Position numbers and translations under genes: made by a program. This document shows positions 12,701 through 25,064 of a stretch of 64,000 nucleotides of DNA, piece by piece. Location: assembly GCA_022606425.2 (NCBI GenBank), contig JAHDVF020000992.1, positions 1,736,001 to 1,800,000 of the forward strand, in the 5' to 3' direction. This stretch comes from Lepidostoma basale. Lineage: Eukaryota > Arthropoda > Insecta > Trichoptera > Lepidostomatidae. Position 1 is the stretch's first letter; every line of letters begins with the position of its first letter. The notes beneath the pieces were generated by a model, which did not search any database, was not told the DNA's origin, and saw nothing but the letters and a program-made list of their open reading frames with translations.

Positions 12701-14463
12701 CAATGACAAAGTTGTGCATCAAACATGGGACATATTTCTTTATAAAGATGTTTATCTGAGCAACGACGTTTTGTTATCAAAGATTTATAAATCAATAAAA
12801 ACATTTTTCTACAAATCTTTTGATAAAAATTTAGTCTAGGTGTACTTTTAAAGAAAAACACCGACCAACAGCCGCGTAGCGGTAGTCGATATCAGAATTA
12901 TTGTACTATGGGACAACCTCACGGGGAGAAGAGGGAGGAAGGAATAGTAGAGGAGAATGATATAGACAGTATAGCTTATATCTTTCTATCGATTATGATG
13001 ATGCATAGCCGTCGAAACATGCCGAGAAAAATAAAGTCAAAAAGCGTTATGGTATTTCACAGCGTAAAAGCTTTCAGATTACGAAAATTTTACTAGTTTT
13101 ATATATTTGTAAACAAAATTAAATGTTATGAAATATTCAACGAATCTATTCGGAGTCATATAAATTTATGAAATATTGAGGTAGCACCTTTTACTGGAGT
13201 AGTGGGCTGCTCACCTTCTCTGCCAGATACACGTGTAAAGGTTTAAAACTCGCTCATTCATGTTAAAGACCTGGACTAATTGTAGGTAAGTCCGGGCCCC
13301 TCGTCGATACAGGCCGAGCCCACCCTATAGAGTATAGAGCCCCGGTTGGCTCAACAGCTCGCTATGGCAGTCCCTTTATGCTTGCAGACAAATGATATAT
13401 CGAACGGTGCAATCCGAGAGCTGAAAGATCTCTCATCTATATCAAAGTTCAATTTGTATCGTGATGTGCTATGGAATTGACAGAATACCTTACTCTGGTC
13501 TAACAAATATCCCATAACGAACGTGGCATAAAATAATGCTGAATTTTGCTTATTTATTGTTTCTTGAATAATGAGTCCAATAATATTTGAAAAACAATGA
13601 ACTTTTATACATGTGAACACTTTTTGCACTTTTCATAAACATGTATGTCTTCTTGATACGAAGCAGGATTTGGACAAGTGCTGCGATGTAAAGTAAGCAC
13701 GAGGTTCTGAATTCTGTAATGTAGGAGAGAGGGGAGATACATTCTTTAAATTCCCCCGCCGGAGAGAAAACCTGGCGATATGATTGAAATTGACCTCCGT
13801 TGTAAACAGCATTATTTTTCTTGAATATTCAAGAGGCCCAATTTACTTGAACTACAAGCATGTAGGAAAGGGTTCAGTGCAACCATTTCTAAACATTGAA
13901 TCTACTCATAAACCGAAAGCTTCGTAATAAAATATGTTTTCCTTGAGGTTATGAAATTAACTATTGGCGAAATCTATCAAACATAGTATACACATGTATG
14001 TGTGGGTCTATTGATACAGTTGAGGGTAAAGTTAGGCAACTACTAGTATCAGAAGTATACGAGTATGTCTAATGTTGCCTCCGTACGGTAGAGTAGGAAT
14101 ATTCCTCGCCGGGATGCTTTAGTACTGACGAGACTTGTACGCTGATGTACTCTCCATCGAATAAAATACTCTTTGACCTATTACATAATACTAGATGAGG
14201 AAGTTTTGAGCCAATTATAAACATCGAAAGATTTTTCCATAATAATATGAGAAATACATTATTTCAGTTAATTATAACTACATTTATTATAAAACTACAG
14301 AACAGCTTAAATTACAAGAATAACAACAAATCATCACTCTATTTCTCCGAAAGAAAGAGCAGAGAGAATAAAAAGCCAAACCTCTCTAACTTTCTCCACA
14401 TTCATACAGCGAGTTATACACGTAAATACGTTGATTCTTCCGACAGACCTTTATTGAATTAAT
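9786..14463. other. Intergenic region with repeat fragments, no gene
   Basis: AT-rich. Contains a foldback element (10227-10345), two copies of a dispersed GATGATG/TCGAAACATG repeat (about 9945-10020 and 12960-13080), and a more GC-balanced stretch at 10600-10970 that includes TGACGTCA near 10807. The ORFs in that stretch match no family I know. It could be regulatory DNA, but this is unproven. Confidence 0.5.
10227..10345. mobile_element. Short foldback element / palindromic MITE
   Basis: The outer ends TTTTTGGAACCAAC (from 10230) and GTTGGTTCCAAAAA (to 10343) are exact inverted repeats. Internally, GAGCTTCGTTAGGGTTAGAAAAC pairs imperfectly with GTTTTCTGATCCTAACTAAGCTC. The whole 118-bp unit can therefore fold on itself. 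It encodes nothing. No clear target-site duplication was found. Confidence 0.7.
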
Positions 14464-15125
14464 TTGGTCACGCCATATTTTTCTCGGTCTTCCTCACATC
14501 CTGAGCATACCCAAACCAACTCAATGATCCTATCATAATTTTGTTCATAATACTTTCGTCCGCTCTACATTTCTTCCTGAAATCAATATTTGAAATTTTA
14601 TAATACATCGTTTTAACACACATACGTCTAGGGAATCTCATTTCTACCCCATTTATTCTGCTCTCATTCTTATTCTGCCATTTCCGTGCTTCGCTTCCAT
14701 ACATAAGTGTTGGGAGTAGAACTCCATTACGTAAGGCCATTTTCGCTATCATTGGTTCCAAAGCTTCATTAACTTTGTTACTCTCGTCAACTGTCAATCA
14801 CTGTCCATCCACTGTGAACATGTTATCTCAGCACACGAACTCAGTAACCTGCTCTAGGTTCTCCTCGTTTACACTTATATTGCCAACTGGCATTACCTCA
14901 TCTCTTTGAAAAACCATCACCTTTGACTTTTCGACAGTTATCATTAAATCGTTTACAATGTATTCTGCACTATGTGCAAAGAGAATGGCATCGTCCGCGT
15001 AAAGCAGACAACTTACAGACACCTCACATATCTTTGCACCAGCATTTATTCATTTCACTAATTTCATACACTAGGCCATATAAAGATTGAACAACCATGA
15101 AGACATCACGCAGCCCTGTTTAACA
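14464..15125 (-). pseudogene. Broken non-LTR retrotransposon reverse transcriptase with YADD
   Basis: Read on the minus strand from 15125: QGC-type palm motif (LKQGCVMSSWLFNLYMA, then a stop), then LLYADDAILFAHSAE (the catalytic YADD box, about 15010-14965), then a thumb-side segment ending NISVNEENLEQVTEFV. After a short broken gap comes NGVLLPTLMYGSEA and RINGVEMRF (14797-14468). Stops and frame changes show it is dead. The C-terminal part is clearly the same family as the copy entering the right edge of the window at 63774. Confidence 0.85.
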
Positions 15126-18100
15126 CCTCATGTGATATCAAGGAAAATAAATTAAGAATTTAATTAATTTGATTAAATTTTCACCTCCTTTGGGGCACGT
15201 GTCATCATTAAATAAAAATTGCAAAAAAATACCAGTTACTTACTAGCTCTAAGAAAAAAATGATTGGAGGGAGAGTAAAAATATTAAATTATTTTTCGCC
15301 TGGGGCCACCATAATAACATATATTGATGAAAAATACATTTAAACAGGAATATAAAGTATGTCCTTTAAAAGCTTTTGTTCACATTCAGAAGTAGGCAGT
15401 CTCCCCAGACGTTGGGCGAGTGTTCTCAAAGCGCGGACTTAATATTAGAGTACATAAATCTAGACACAGCACAAGAGCCCCAAAACAAAATTGAAACCGT
15501 CCAGGAGAGTCATAAATCATTTTTCTTTCACGTTCACACTTTACAAAGCTTTTAACGTTTAACAGGAGACTCGCTCCGTGTACTCGGCGCACTTACACTC
15601 GGCATTAAGTCTCAGCTGAGAGTGATGTGGCATCTGTTATATTACATAATATGGTATACTCTAGCTTATTGGTAAAAGAGTGATGCGGGGGGAGTAATAG
15701 TATTTACATAATAATTACATACAACCTTGCACTCACGGCTACTGGTTGGCGTTTGTATTTCCTTGAGTTTGGATGATATTGTTTATGCAAGTATGACATG
15801 TGCAGGTATTACCGTTGTTCTAGAGTGCGTCAGATAGAGTGCATCAAAGGTGTTTTGTGTCGATAAAAAATAATTTTACATTTTGAAAACAGAAAGCTAT
15901 GTAAACACCAGTCAATTGAATATTTGTATACGTTTCACAGAGAAGCGAAACGATGCTGCATACATTGCCTAGCAACAGGAGATGATACATGGATCAATTG
16001 CGTCATGTAAAATTTATTGCACGAGTATATACGCGCTACAACATTACTTCATCTAACTCTTAATTTTCAGTGGCATCTTCATTAAAGCTTAGATCTGGCC
16101 CATATCTCACCTGGACCTTGACTCGGACATTTCAATAATAAAGTCATTTTTGAGAAAATCGCATCGCCACCTGCTCTTTTTTTCATGGAATTGCGAACAT
16201 TCAAAATATTAAAATTCAAATACTGTATTTCCCAAATAGATACAACGAACATATATTACATTTTTATCGTTAATTTGGGAGGACGCGGTGACCCAGGAAC
16301 ACAAGAGCCAATCCAGTTCAGCCGAGCGCCTGAATGATTTTCAATGCTTGGAGTATTTGCCTCTTAAATATCGTTTTATAAATATGAAAAATGTAAAAAG
16401 GAACATATCTATTTTATGAAGGTTTTTATTAACAATTTCCATTTTTGTCTTTAATTCAGCATCGACAGATGAGTCTGGCTGGATTAGTTAAAAAAACATC
16501 ATTTTATTGATTGAACAATAAGGCATTACAAGTAAGAAAACAACAAAGTTATTTTCCATTTCCTAAGTATCGTTTTATTTTTTATTTATTTGAAATGAAC
16601 TTCCACCAAAAGATTTCAGTAAATCATTCGATTATTTTAAAAACAATTAATAAATAATAATATTTTCCCATTGTCATCCTAAAAGTGTGACTCTTTTAGT
16701 TTGTTTAGTTATCCCGATGGAGCTCCGCTTATTAAACAATATATATAAGTATTTATATTGATTTCTAACAGTTGTACTGTTGAAGGGAGTGAAGGAAGGT
16801 GAGACGGGTGAGGGGGAGGCTCTGGGAGGTAGTAGAGGCAGTGAACTGTGACAAGAGCTAATTCGCAATTTCCTCCCTTGTGCCAGCGTTTGGTCGTGTC
16901 ATCGTTTTACATTAACAGGACAATAACTTGAAGTCATCTCAAATATTTTAATGCAAGCCGGCTTACATTTAAAGTCGGAAAGTATTTATGAAGAACTTTT
17001 AAATTTTGAAAATAAATCGGGTTTGAGCTGGAATATTTGATAACGGGTTACGTTATACTAAGGAAAGGTCTAAACTAGGGAATTTAAAAAAAAATGTTTT
17101 TAAAAATAATGCAAAAATTTAAGAGTTTATATCGTTCTCCCGATGATGAAGGTGTTAAAACCATCGAAACATCCCGAGAAAAATAAATTCAAAAGTGGTA
17201 AAAACAGTATTTTAATTCATAAAAAGTCGTAAATAATGCAAAAATAGTCGAAACTTTTACAAACCAAATCTGTTCAATGTCGCATTTGAAATGTGGTTAA
17301 GCAAAAGACCTTTGTCAAAACTCTTATCGGGGCTGTTATTTAGGGGATTCTACCATTAGCTTCTCGTCGAGTCGTCGAATAGTTTACGGCTGCTCGAGTC
17401 CTTTTGAAATAATCCTGTATCCTATAAAATAAAATGAACAAAGCATCAAAGCACCATTAGCTAGCGGCAAGGCATTGCCTAATTGTGATATGACGTAGAT
17501 CGCCAGAGTCGGACGAGTGCGATGTCAAGCCCGCCACGATAAATAAGTCCACTGGTAGCCGCACTGGAGTGTGGACATCCCGAATAATCCTCCTAAATAG
17601 CTGACATTGTGATTATCTGCGCGCACACTGCACTTGACTGTGACATAATGTCACATTCTACACTGGGGTTATTGGAATGCGGATCTATTGAATGTGTACC
17701 TCCTGGCTCGTGTGTAATACATTCTGCGGATCAGAATAATAATCACATTCTATTGTATACATGTACGAATATACGGACCAGGGACAGGACGCAAAAGCCT
17801 TACTGCGGAACGGAAAATAAATTTTTTGATTCGTTTTTGGGCAATACAAAAATAATTAACCCTCGAGTCAGTATTAGTCAGTATTTTAAGACGTCAATGT
17901 GCACTGTTATTGATGGTTGATACGAGCAGTGTGAGACATGTTCGCGCGCCTATCTTGTCTTTTCATTACTGTTAGGCAATTTGGTTCAATTGATTTTATA
18001 ATATGTTCAATAAATCAAAATTGTTAACGTTAAAGCGATATTTGAAGTCAGTGATTAACGTTGAAACCAGGATCGCATTTGCCGATATAAACAATATTTA

Positions 18101-18153
18101 CCACAACGTAAGGGGAAGTAACTCTGACCAATTCGTTAATGATATACTCGTAT
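15126..18153. other. Intergenic region, no gene
   Basis: AT-rich with one copy of the GATGATG/TCGAAACAT dispersed repeat at about 17125-17215. The ORFs present have no recognisable domain and ordinary length for random AT-rich sequence. Confidence 0.55.
17125..17215 (+). repeat. Dispersed repeat, GATGATG..TCGAAACAT..GAGAAAAATAAATTCAAAAGTGG family
   Basis: This stretch matches, in reverse complement, 18365-18450. In direct orientation it matches 12960-13080, and more weakly 61800-61875; 9945-10020 matches in reverse. Shared blocks are TTATATCGTTCT, CGATGATGA, and GAGAAAAATAAATTCAAAAG. The copies are diverged, so this is an old family. The type is unknown; such sequences are often LINE or SINE tails. 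Confidence 0.65.
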
Positions 18154-18154
18154 A

Positions 18155-18315
18155 ACTAACTAACTAACCATCACGCCGTCTCCCCGAAAGGGTAGGCAGA
18201 AAGAATGGACTGCCACACTTTAATCGATGCGGCACTCCATCCTTCTCTTTTCGCCATCGCGAGAGACGCGGTGTGATGGGTTGCGAACCTCATCGCCACC
18301 AAAAGGCATCTCCCG
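18155..18315 (-). mobile_element. 160-bp SINE-like element (inverted copy of 36539-36698)
   Basis: Read on the minus strand, this is essentially identical by eye to 36539-36698. It begins CGGGAGATGCC and ends GGCGTGATGG followed by tandem TTAG. The two copies differ mainly in the tail. No clear target-site duplication is visible at this copy. Its 3' half resembles the end of the RTE-like LINE at 34.3-35.0 kb, so it is probably mobilised by that LINE. Confidence 0.85.
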
Positions 18316-18364
18316 CGCACACTTCGATCGTTCAACGTCTACATAATAAATCTGATATATTTAT

Positions 18365-18450
18365 TATCAAAACACCGTTTCTTCACTTTTGAATTTATTT
18401 TTCACGTCGTGTATCAAAGATCATCATCGAGAGAACGATATAAACTAAAC
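18365..18450 (-). repeat. Dispersed repeat, same family as 17125-17215
   Basis: The reverse complement reads TTTATATCGTTCTCTCGATGATG and GTGAAAAATAAATTCAAAAGTG, matching 17125-17215. The two lie in opposite orientation about 1.2 kb apart. Confidence 0.6.
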
Positions 18451-19508
18451 CAATTATTTACAGAATCTTCACTCCTGGGTGTACCTTTACAGTCCTGGGT
18501 GTACCTCGACCGTCTCCAAAACGTAATATTAGAATTCATCATCAATAAAAAAAATTTAAAAAGTAAATAGTGATTGATACCACATAATATAAGACAATTA
18601 AATATAAAGTGGTTAATGTTGCCTATTTTGTTTCTCTGTGCTCCGAAACGCTAATTTATACTGATGATGATGATATTGATAATATAAAAAATATAAACCT
18701 AGATTATCGAGTAAAGGGCGAGGCATAACTGAAAATAAACTAACAAACCGAAATGAATAAAAGAAAATTAAAAGCAGCAGAAATTGAAATTAACCGCACA
18801 CAAATAAAAGCTGCTAAATGTAATCCACATTATTTCCATCTCAGGGGATCAAAGGAAATTATTCCGCCCCAATCCATCGGCGAATGTTTATGTAAAGAAG
18901 GTTACTCAAGAAACACGAAACAATTTCATTTGCAGAAACTTTCCCCTCGGTCTCATCCTGACGTCATCTAAAGCTGTCGGTCGTCCAACTGTCGGTACTC
19001 AGGCAGGCGTTCGCGTGGTTTTAACACCGGCAAATGAAAACATGAATTTTATATTGAATTTGGTTTACAGAAGCCTCACGTCACAGAAGACAGCAATAAT
19101 ATTAAATAATATACTTTTAGTTAATCAAAAACAACGTTTTAACGTATATGTCACTACGACTGACGAGCTGCGGTGGTTCCTGCCTTTACGGACACACTCC
19201 ACAAGATGGCGGCGGATGACGCCAGCGCGGGGCCTGCCTTTCGTGTGATAATATAATATAACAAACAGACTTTTCTTGGCTTTATGAAGCAAATTTAAAA
19301 ATAACACTCAAAATATCGAAGTTAATTACATCATTTAAACAATCTTGTCTCATGCCGGGAACACAGAATTGACTATTAAGTACCTAACGTTAGTTAAAAG
19401 TATTAAGTTAGTTTCTTAACCAGTATTGAAATACGGATTAGCACTTTCTCCTGCAAACCAATCATTTACCTATATGTTTAATTTCTCTAAAAGTTTTTTT
19501 CAAACGAA
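18451..19508. other. Intergenic region, no gene
   Basis: AT-rich with small ORFs lacking recognisable domains. A slightly GC-richer patch at 19140-19250 contains no supported exon. Confidence 0.5.
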
Positions 19509-19890
19509 GACATGAAGCCTTCTAGGCTAATGAAGCATTTGAATAAAACGCATGCTAATAAAAAGGACAAACATTTATCATATTTCCAAGGACTGGAAAA
19601 AAATTAAAACAGCAAACTAGCATATATCAAATCTCTCACTGCCGCCTTTTTCCATCAAGAAGATTGTGAACTAGGAGCTTCGTATAATATTTCGTTGTCA
19701 ATTGCAAGAGTGGAACCACACACAATTGGTGAGAAATTAAACTTGCCGTCAATTAAAGAAATATTAAAAACTGTTCTTCATCATAAGACAATATCAGATT
19801 TCTTCAAGAAAATTTCTCTGAGCCAATAATTTTGCGCGAAGAAGAATAGACGAAGTTGAAGAATCCTTATGCGATTACTAGAAGACTTGT
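19509..19890 (+). pseudogene. hAT-type transposase relic (ZBED5/FAM200-like N-terminal part)
   Basis: From an ATG at 19512 the frame reads MKPSRLMKHLNKTHANKKD, then one stop (TAA near 19604). It then continues for about 70 codons with IKSLTAAFF, SYNISLSIARVEPHTIGEKLNLPSIKEIL. A frame change is followed by FARRRIDEVEESLCDY. The sequence K-P-S-x-L-x-x-H followed by A-x-x-x-x-P-x-T-I-G-E-x-L-x-x-P and R-R-I-D-E is the N-terminal signature of hAT-derived ZBED5/SCAND3/FAM200 proteins. The C-terminal dimerisation region is absent. It is a dead fragment. Confidence 0.65.
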
Positions 19891-20159
19891 ATTTTTCCAT
19901 TCCCCCCTATGAACCTACCAAATAACTAATCACTAATCTTTCCATTCAAATTATTCAGTACTAGAAAACATACGACAATAATATTTTAATGGGCTGTGCA
20001 GTAAACATTATATTGAAAGAATCGAAAAATTTCACGCTACAAACTACCCACCTATCCTTGAGAGACGACGTGATAGTTAGTTAGTTAGATAGATATAGAT
20101 AATGTGCAACAATATTTTAATATTTGGTGTCACTATTATGAGAGAGGGCGGTGGAAATT

Positions 20160-20460
20160 GTATTTCTTGCAGGGGGAGGGGACAATCCAGAACAGTTGAG
20201 AACCTATGAATTAGATAAATGAATTTTGAATGTTGTTTCTGATGAGTGTCCCTTTCCTTTATTTGTACAAGTATTTATATGCTGAGCCAAAAAAATGGCA
20301 AATTTGGCTATTAATTCCAACAAACAGAAATAGTTTCCATTGTGATATGAACCAATATATTCACCAATAACTAAATTAATCGTCTGTAAAATGGCCGCCA
20401 ACATTTTTGTTCGATCCCGATTTGGCTTACAAGTTGGGAATCGACACAAACTAACAACGA
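20160..20460 (-). pseudogene. Possible hAT/DUF4371 (ZMYM1-like) transposase fragment
   Basis: The minus-strand ORF at 20449-20204 contains GNYFCLLELIAKFAIFLAQHI and then KGKGH. This resembles the G-N-F-x-x-L-L-E-L-x-A-x-x-D-P-x-L-x-x-H-I segment of DUF4371 hAT-type transposases. Only this one segment is recognisable, and the surrounding ORF gives no further match. It may or may not belong to the same element as the hAT relic 300 bp to the left, which is on the opposite strand. Confidence 0.4.
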
Positions 20461-21984
20461 AGTACCTAAATGCTTGTCTGTGGTATGTGCTTTCTTCGTG
20501 TCTATTTTACAAATTATTTGTGAAAAATTAATGCTGCTATTTAAAAAAAAAAAGTTATTTGAAATTTCATGGTAAATTATTTGTGTATTTCCAGTCGTCA
20601 AATATTTTTTTCGTAAATCCCTAAGAACCTGAATCAACAACTTTGCAAATAAAACAGAACAATTGTCCTTTAATTTCTCAATACAATCAATCTCTCACGT
20701 GGGTTTTCTTCGTTGGTAAATGTATATACCCGTATATGAAAAAATACTCGATAAAACCATGGATTATTTTCTCTACCGATTGTTTTTACGAAGACATGAG
20801 ATCACTGGAGCACGAGAGATTACCATAGGCTAAGCCTATGTGCTTTGCTACTAATATTGTAATGTTATATTTTTGTCCACATGTTGTACTTCGCTATTTC
20901 CTTTCGCAATGCAATAACCTGGATTGAAGATGCTAGGGGCCGTTCGCCCATATCATTGGAGTCTATTTTACTTTCGTTTTGCTATTGTTAGTACGTTCCC
21001 ATTCTAATATTGGTAAGGATTGTATTACCCAGTTCTTACGCGTCTGTGCTCTAATGAGAAAAAAAATATATAAATAAAAAACACCAGTCTGTCGATGCCA
21101 GCGAGCCTGACGAATCCGGTTGCTGTCAAAATAAAGACAAAAATGTAAGTAGTTCTTAAAAATATCTTATTTTAATTTAAATTTATTTAAAATGAATATT
21201 CATCAAGAGATTTCATAAATCATTTGATTACCATTAAAATAAAATGTTGAAATTTATCAAAAAATTTGTGCTAAAAAAAGTGTATCTGAAAATAATATTT
21301 AAAACAAAATTTTATGGGCTAACATTGTGTAGTATCCCTGTAGGTGCGGGGCCCATAGCACTCGCTACAACCCGCCACCGCCACCGCCGTCTCCCCTCCT
21401 TCGATCATCGCTGTAATCACTATCCCCAAGAACAAGTGGCGCAAATTGCGTGCGAGAGGAAAGTAAATATTATGGAGAGAGCGGCTTACTTTGTTTTAAT
21501 CCGTTTTCGCAAATTTCAGTACTTAAAACCCGACAAGGGAGATAAAAATAAGACTATTAAGGCTAAGCCACTTTTTTATTAAGCTTGGTTTATTGTGTAT
21601 AAAAACGAGGCTTGTAAAACCTTCTTATACTTGAATGTTGCGCTCAATTCGAAATATTGTATACAAATAAAACTACAATAGCCGACTCTGCACACGGATT
21701 ATACATACTGAAACATTAAACATTACGAATAAATGCTAAAGCATCGTTTAACATACGAGTATATAATATAGTTTGCTAGCAACACTTGTTAAGTGTATTT
21801 CTTTATTCATCTCCACCAATTTAGTACGTTTCCATTCAACGATGAAGCATGCTTTGCTGGAAAGTATGCCCCTAAAAATATCGTAGTGCGCCATGTTGCA
21901 ACAACACCAGCAGCACTACTACCAAGTCCAACTCTCTAGCGTCTTCGACTGGTCTCTCAGGCCCCGCGAACCCCAACCAATGTG
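20461..21984. other. Intergenic region, no gene
   Basis: AT-rich. The longest ORF (21244-21582) has no recognisable domain. Nothing else supported. Confidence 0.5.
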
Positions 21985-22240
21985 ACCACTATCATAGCAG
22001 ATATAGAGAGGCCGAATGGCGAGTTTTCAGCGCCATAAAACTGGATACTCTCAGCTAAGGGAAGTTAACCTCGACAGAAAATCCTCCAGAGAAGGCAAGG
22101 GGAAGCCACTTTGGGCAAACTCCCCAGGACATCACTATAAACCGTCTGGTACAGGACAAAGAAGCCTACGAGAGGGTGATAGCCGACGTCGGGGGGACCT
22201 GACATGGCACTCCAAGAAGAAGAAGAATAAAAAAGTTAAC
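21985..22240 (+). pseudogene. Probable 3' end of a non-LTR retrotransposon
   Basis: In one frame the sequence reads EAEWRVFSAIKLDTLS, a stop, then TINRLVQDKEAYERVIADVGGT, a stop, and HGTPRRRR, ending in AAGAAGAAGAAGAATAAAAAA. The pattern D-R-x-x-Y-E-x-x-x-A, a short tail and an AAG-rich end is typical of RTE-like LINE 3' termini. The terminal GAAGAAGAAGA also follows the RTE copy near 55980. The fragment is short and broken, so the assignment is tentative. Confidence 0.45.
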
Positions 22241-22843
22241 GTCTGTTTGTTTTTCCAAATAAAATTGACAAATATAGGATATTAATTGATAGTATAATTG
22301 TCGAATTCTCATTCAAGAGGTAATTAAAAAAATATCTGGTTGATGAGACCAACATTTAGTGTTAAAATAATGATTTTGTGAAATGCATAAATATGTGCGC
22401 CCACGTCAGAAGTTCCTGGCGCTACTCGCTAAGCCCGCTGTACTTTTCCTCTGAAGAAGAATAATGAAGTAAGCGCCAAAATGTTTCTCAGAGCCGCAGT
22501 ACTCCTTTACACATAGCCGGAGTGGGCCGACCTCTGCTACGGATAATATGGTAGATACGGGTTCAGATTGTGGCGCGGAGAAATAAATACGAGTACTTTA
22601 AATATTCATCGATACTTTACAGCGATAATCGAGTGCATAATAAGATTCAAGCACTTTACGGGATACAAAATCTCTATAAGTGGTTGCGATATATTTTGGT
22701 AATACCAACTTCTAAAATATATTTAATTTTCCTCAAGTTTAATATGTTGATGTTTACAGTTAAATTAAGATAGTTTTTTTTCTCCCTTTGCTTCATTTGG
22801 CTTTCTACCACCGCCGTTGAATATTTATGTTTTATATTAATTT

Positions 22844-23928
22844 AGTAAATTAGAATAGAGTGTTGCTGATAAAAGCAACTCTCGAAACTGCTTATATAAA
22901 ATCCCAAAAAAAATCTATGCCATATAATTTTACAGAATTGTTAAAAAAAAAGTGTCGAAAGAAGAACAAGCCAATCGATGTTTTTATTTTATTATTAGAG
23001 GAAATGATTAACTGTAATTCACGAGTTTGGTAGCACTTTTCCAGCGATCTACGATATGTATTATATCTACTGAGGTAGTGCCTATTGATGCTGATCTAAT
23101 ATTTTGCGGCCTTTGATTCAGCAACAGAATATTGAAATCGCTTATTCAAACAGAGTAGTGTGCTCATCTATGTACGAATGATATCGTAGGCATCTATAAA
23201 TATGCATTGAAACACTTGTGTAGACTACAGGTATACTCGTATGGATATATATATATTATACTTAGGAAACATTTTGTCAATTCAGCCTGGCACTCATACG
23301 AGTATCGTAGATTTGTGTATGATTTGATTTTATGATATTTATTATATAAAATATAACATTATTTGGGATATAAAAACCCGATGATGAAGTAAATTAGAAT
23401 AGAGTGTTGCTGATAAAAGCAACTCTCGAAACTGCTTATATAAAATCCCAAAAAAAATCTATGCCATATAATTTTACAGAATTGTTAAAAAAAAAGTGTC
23501 GAAAGAAGAACAAGCCAATCGATGTTTTTATTTTATTATTAGAGGAAATGATTAACTGTAATTCACGAGTTTGGTAGCACTTTTCCAGCGATCTACGATA
23601 TGTATTATATCTACTGAGGTAGTGCCTATTGATGCTGATCTAATATTTTGCGGCCTTTGATTCAGCAACAGAATATTGAAATCGCTTATTCAAACAGAGT
23701 AGTGTGCTCATCTATGTACGAATGATATCGTAGGCATCTATAAATATGCATTGAAACACTTGTGTAGACTACAGGTATACTCGTATGGATATATATATAT
23801 TATACTTAGGAAACATTTTGTCAATTCAGCCTGGCACTCATACGAGTATCGTAGATTTGTGTATGATTTGATTTTATGATATTTATTATATAAAATATAA
23901 CATTATTTGGGATATAAAAACCCGATGA
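22844..23928. repeat. Two-copy 544-bp direct tandem duplication
   Basis: 22844-23387 and 23388-23928 are the same sequence, starting AGTAAATTAGAATAGAG and ending at CCCGATGA, with a period of 544. I see no difference between the copies, including within homopolymer runs. The unit is non-coding, AT-rich and contains two TACTCGTA-type octamers per copy. Either a very recent duplication or an assembly duplication would give this pattern. Confidence 0.95.
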
Positions 23929-24194
23929 CTTTTTGTTTATGACAAAATACCCAAAGTCGGAAACAATTAAATTTCCGAAACAAATTCCAAACAGTATTTT
24001 ATTTTCCAAATTAAAGTATTACTATTATGTTTATTATTAACCATGGAACTGTAATTATGTTTGACGCCTAGTTTGTACCGTGTACATTGTCCTATCAATA
24101 TAAAAACTTGTTGTCAGTTGTGCGGTCAAGCCGAGACCACGGCCGAAGGAATGATATGAATCCGCCTTGTAACTCAAAATTGATTATACTTTAA

Positions 24195-24650
24195 GGGAAT
24201 ACATTTTGCAAAAGTTTCTCGAATCCGTCATACGTGTGCGTTTTTCGTCGATGTAAACGCAGCACTCATCGCATTGATAGCTTTCTCATATCCAAATGTT
24301 TGTGTATGATGGCGCGTGCACGCTCGGTTGATATGTTTTCAGCCTCTGCTAGCTCACATATTTTGATTCGACGGTTTGTCATAATCATATGGTGGATTTT
24401 GTTGACGATTTATGATGTAGTGACAATATTTGAGGGCCCTGTCAAAAATAATCGTACGACCACGAACAAATTCAGCCTTCCAAAGTTTTGTTGTTGCTAG
24501 CGACGCGACGGTGGAAACTCGTCACACACAGCATCTAATTCGGCTTTGATTTCTGCATTGTTTTTCCCTTTCTTGTGACGGAACTTAATCACACGCAACG
24601 ATATTCAACTTTTTCCATTTTTCATAAAACACATGAGTTGCTTGCTTGCG
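24195..24650 (-). pseudogene. mariner-like transposase relic, N-terminal part
   Basis: Read on the minus strand from about 24625: MEKVEYRCV, then in another frame VIKFRHKKGKNNAEIKAELD, then TTKLWKAEFVRGRT. This is followed by IVNKIHHMIMTNRRIKICELAE and AENISTERARAIIHKHLDMRKLS, ending in a stop. These are successive segments of the N-terminal helix-turn-helix region of mariner transposases (V-I-K-F, W..EF..GRT, DRR.K..ELAE, I-S-x-E-R-x-x-x-I-x-x-x-x-L-x-M-R-K-L-S). The catalytic DDD domain is missing and there are several frameshifts and stops, so it is dead. Confidence 0.75.
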
Positions 24651-25064
24651 AAGGCCGTAAAAACCAAACTAGTTTTTCTTTTTGCTTCAAATTTTGACAG
24701 ACGTCATGTGTTGGGTGGTAAATGTCAAAACCAATATGGCGTTCGTTGTCACGTAACATCACCTATCGAAGGCTAACTTTCCGTCAAGTGACCTTTGTAT
24801 AGGGGTCAACTCTGGGAAATATCAATGCGTGTAGAATAGACTCAAATAGCATGGCTGGAGCCGACAATATTGCTACAGGTGTGTAGTTTTCGACTGACTC
24901 TTCTGCTCCACTCTTGAAGATAGGACTGATCCTGGAAAATTTTCTGAGATCAGGAAAATTATCATGTACCTATATACAGATTAAATAAAAAATATAGCGG
25001 ATATTTTAAGAGCTCGCACGACTTGGTTCACCATCCCCGAACGATCATTAAATTTGAAAAACAA

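Noticed and set aside
13190..13385. GC-balanced stretch with GTAAGT-like site resembling an exon
   Set aside because: All frames lack a convincing coding signal and no matching gene lies nearby.
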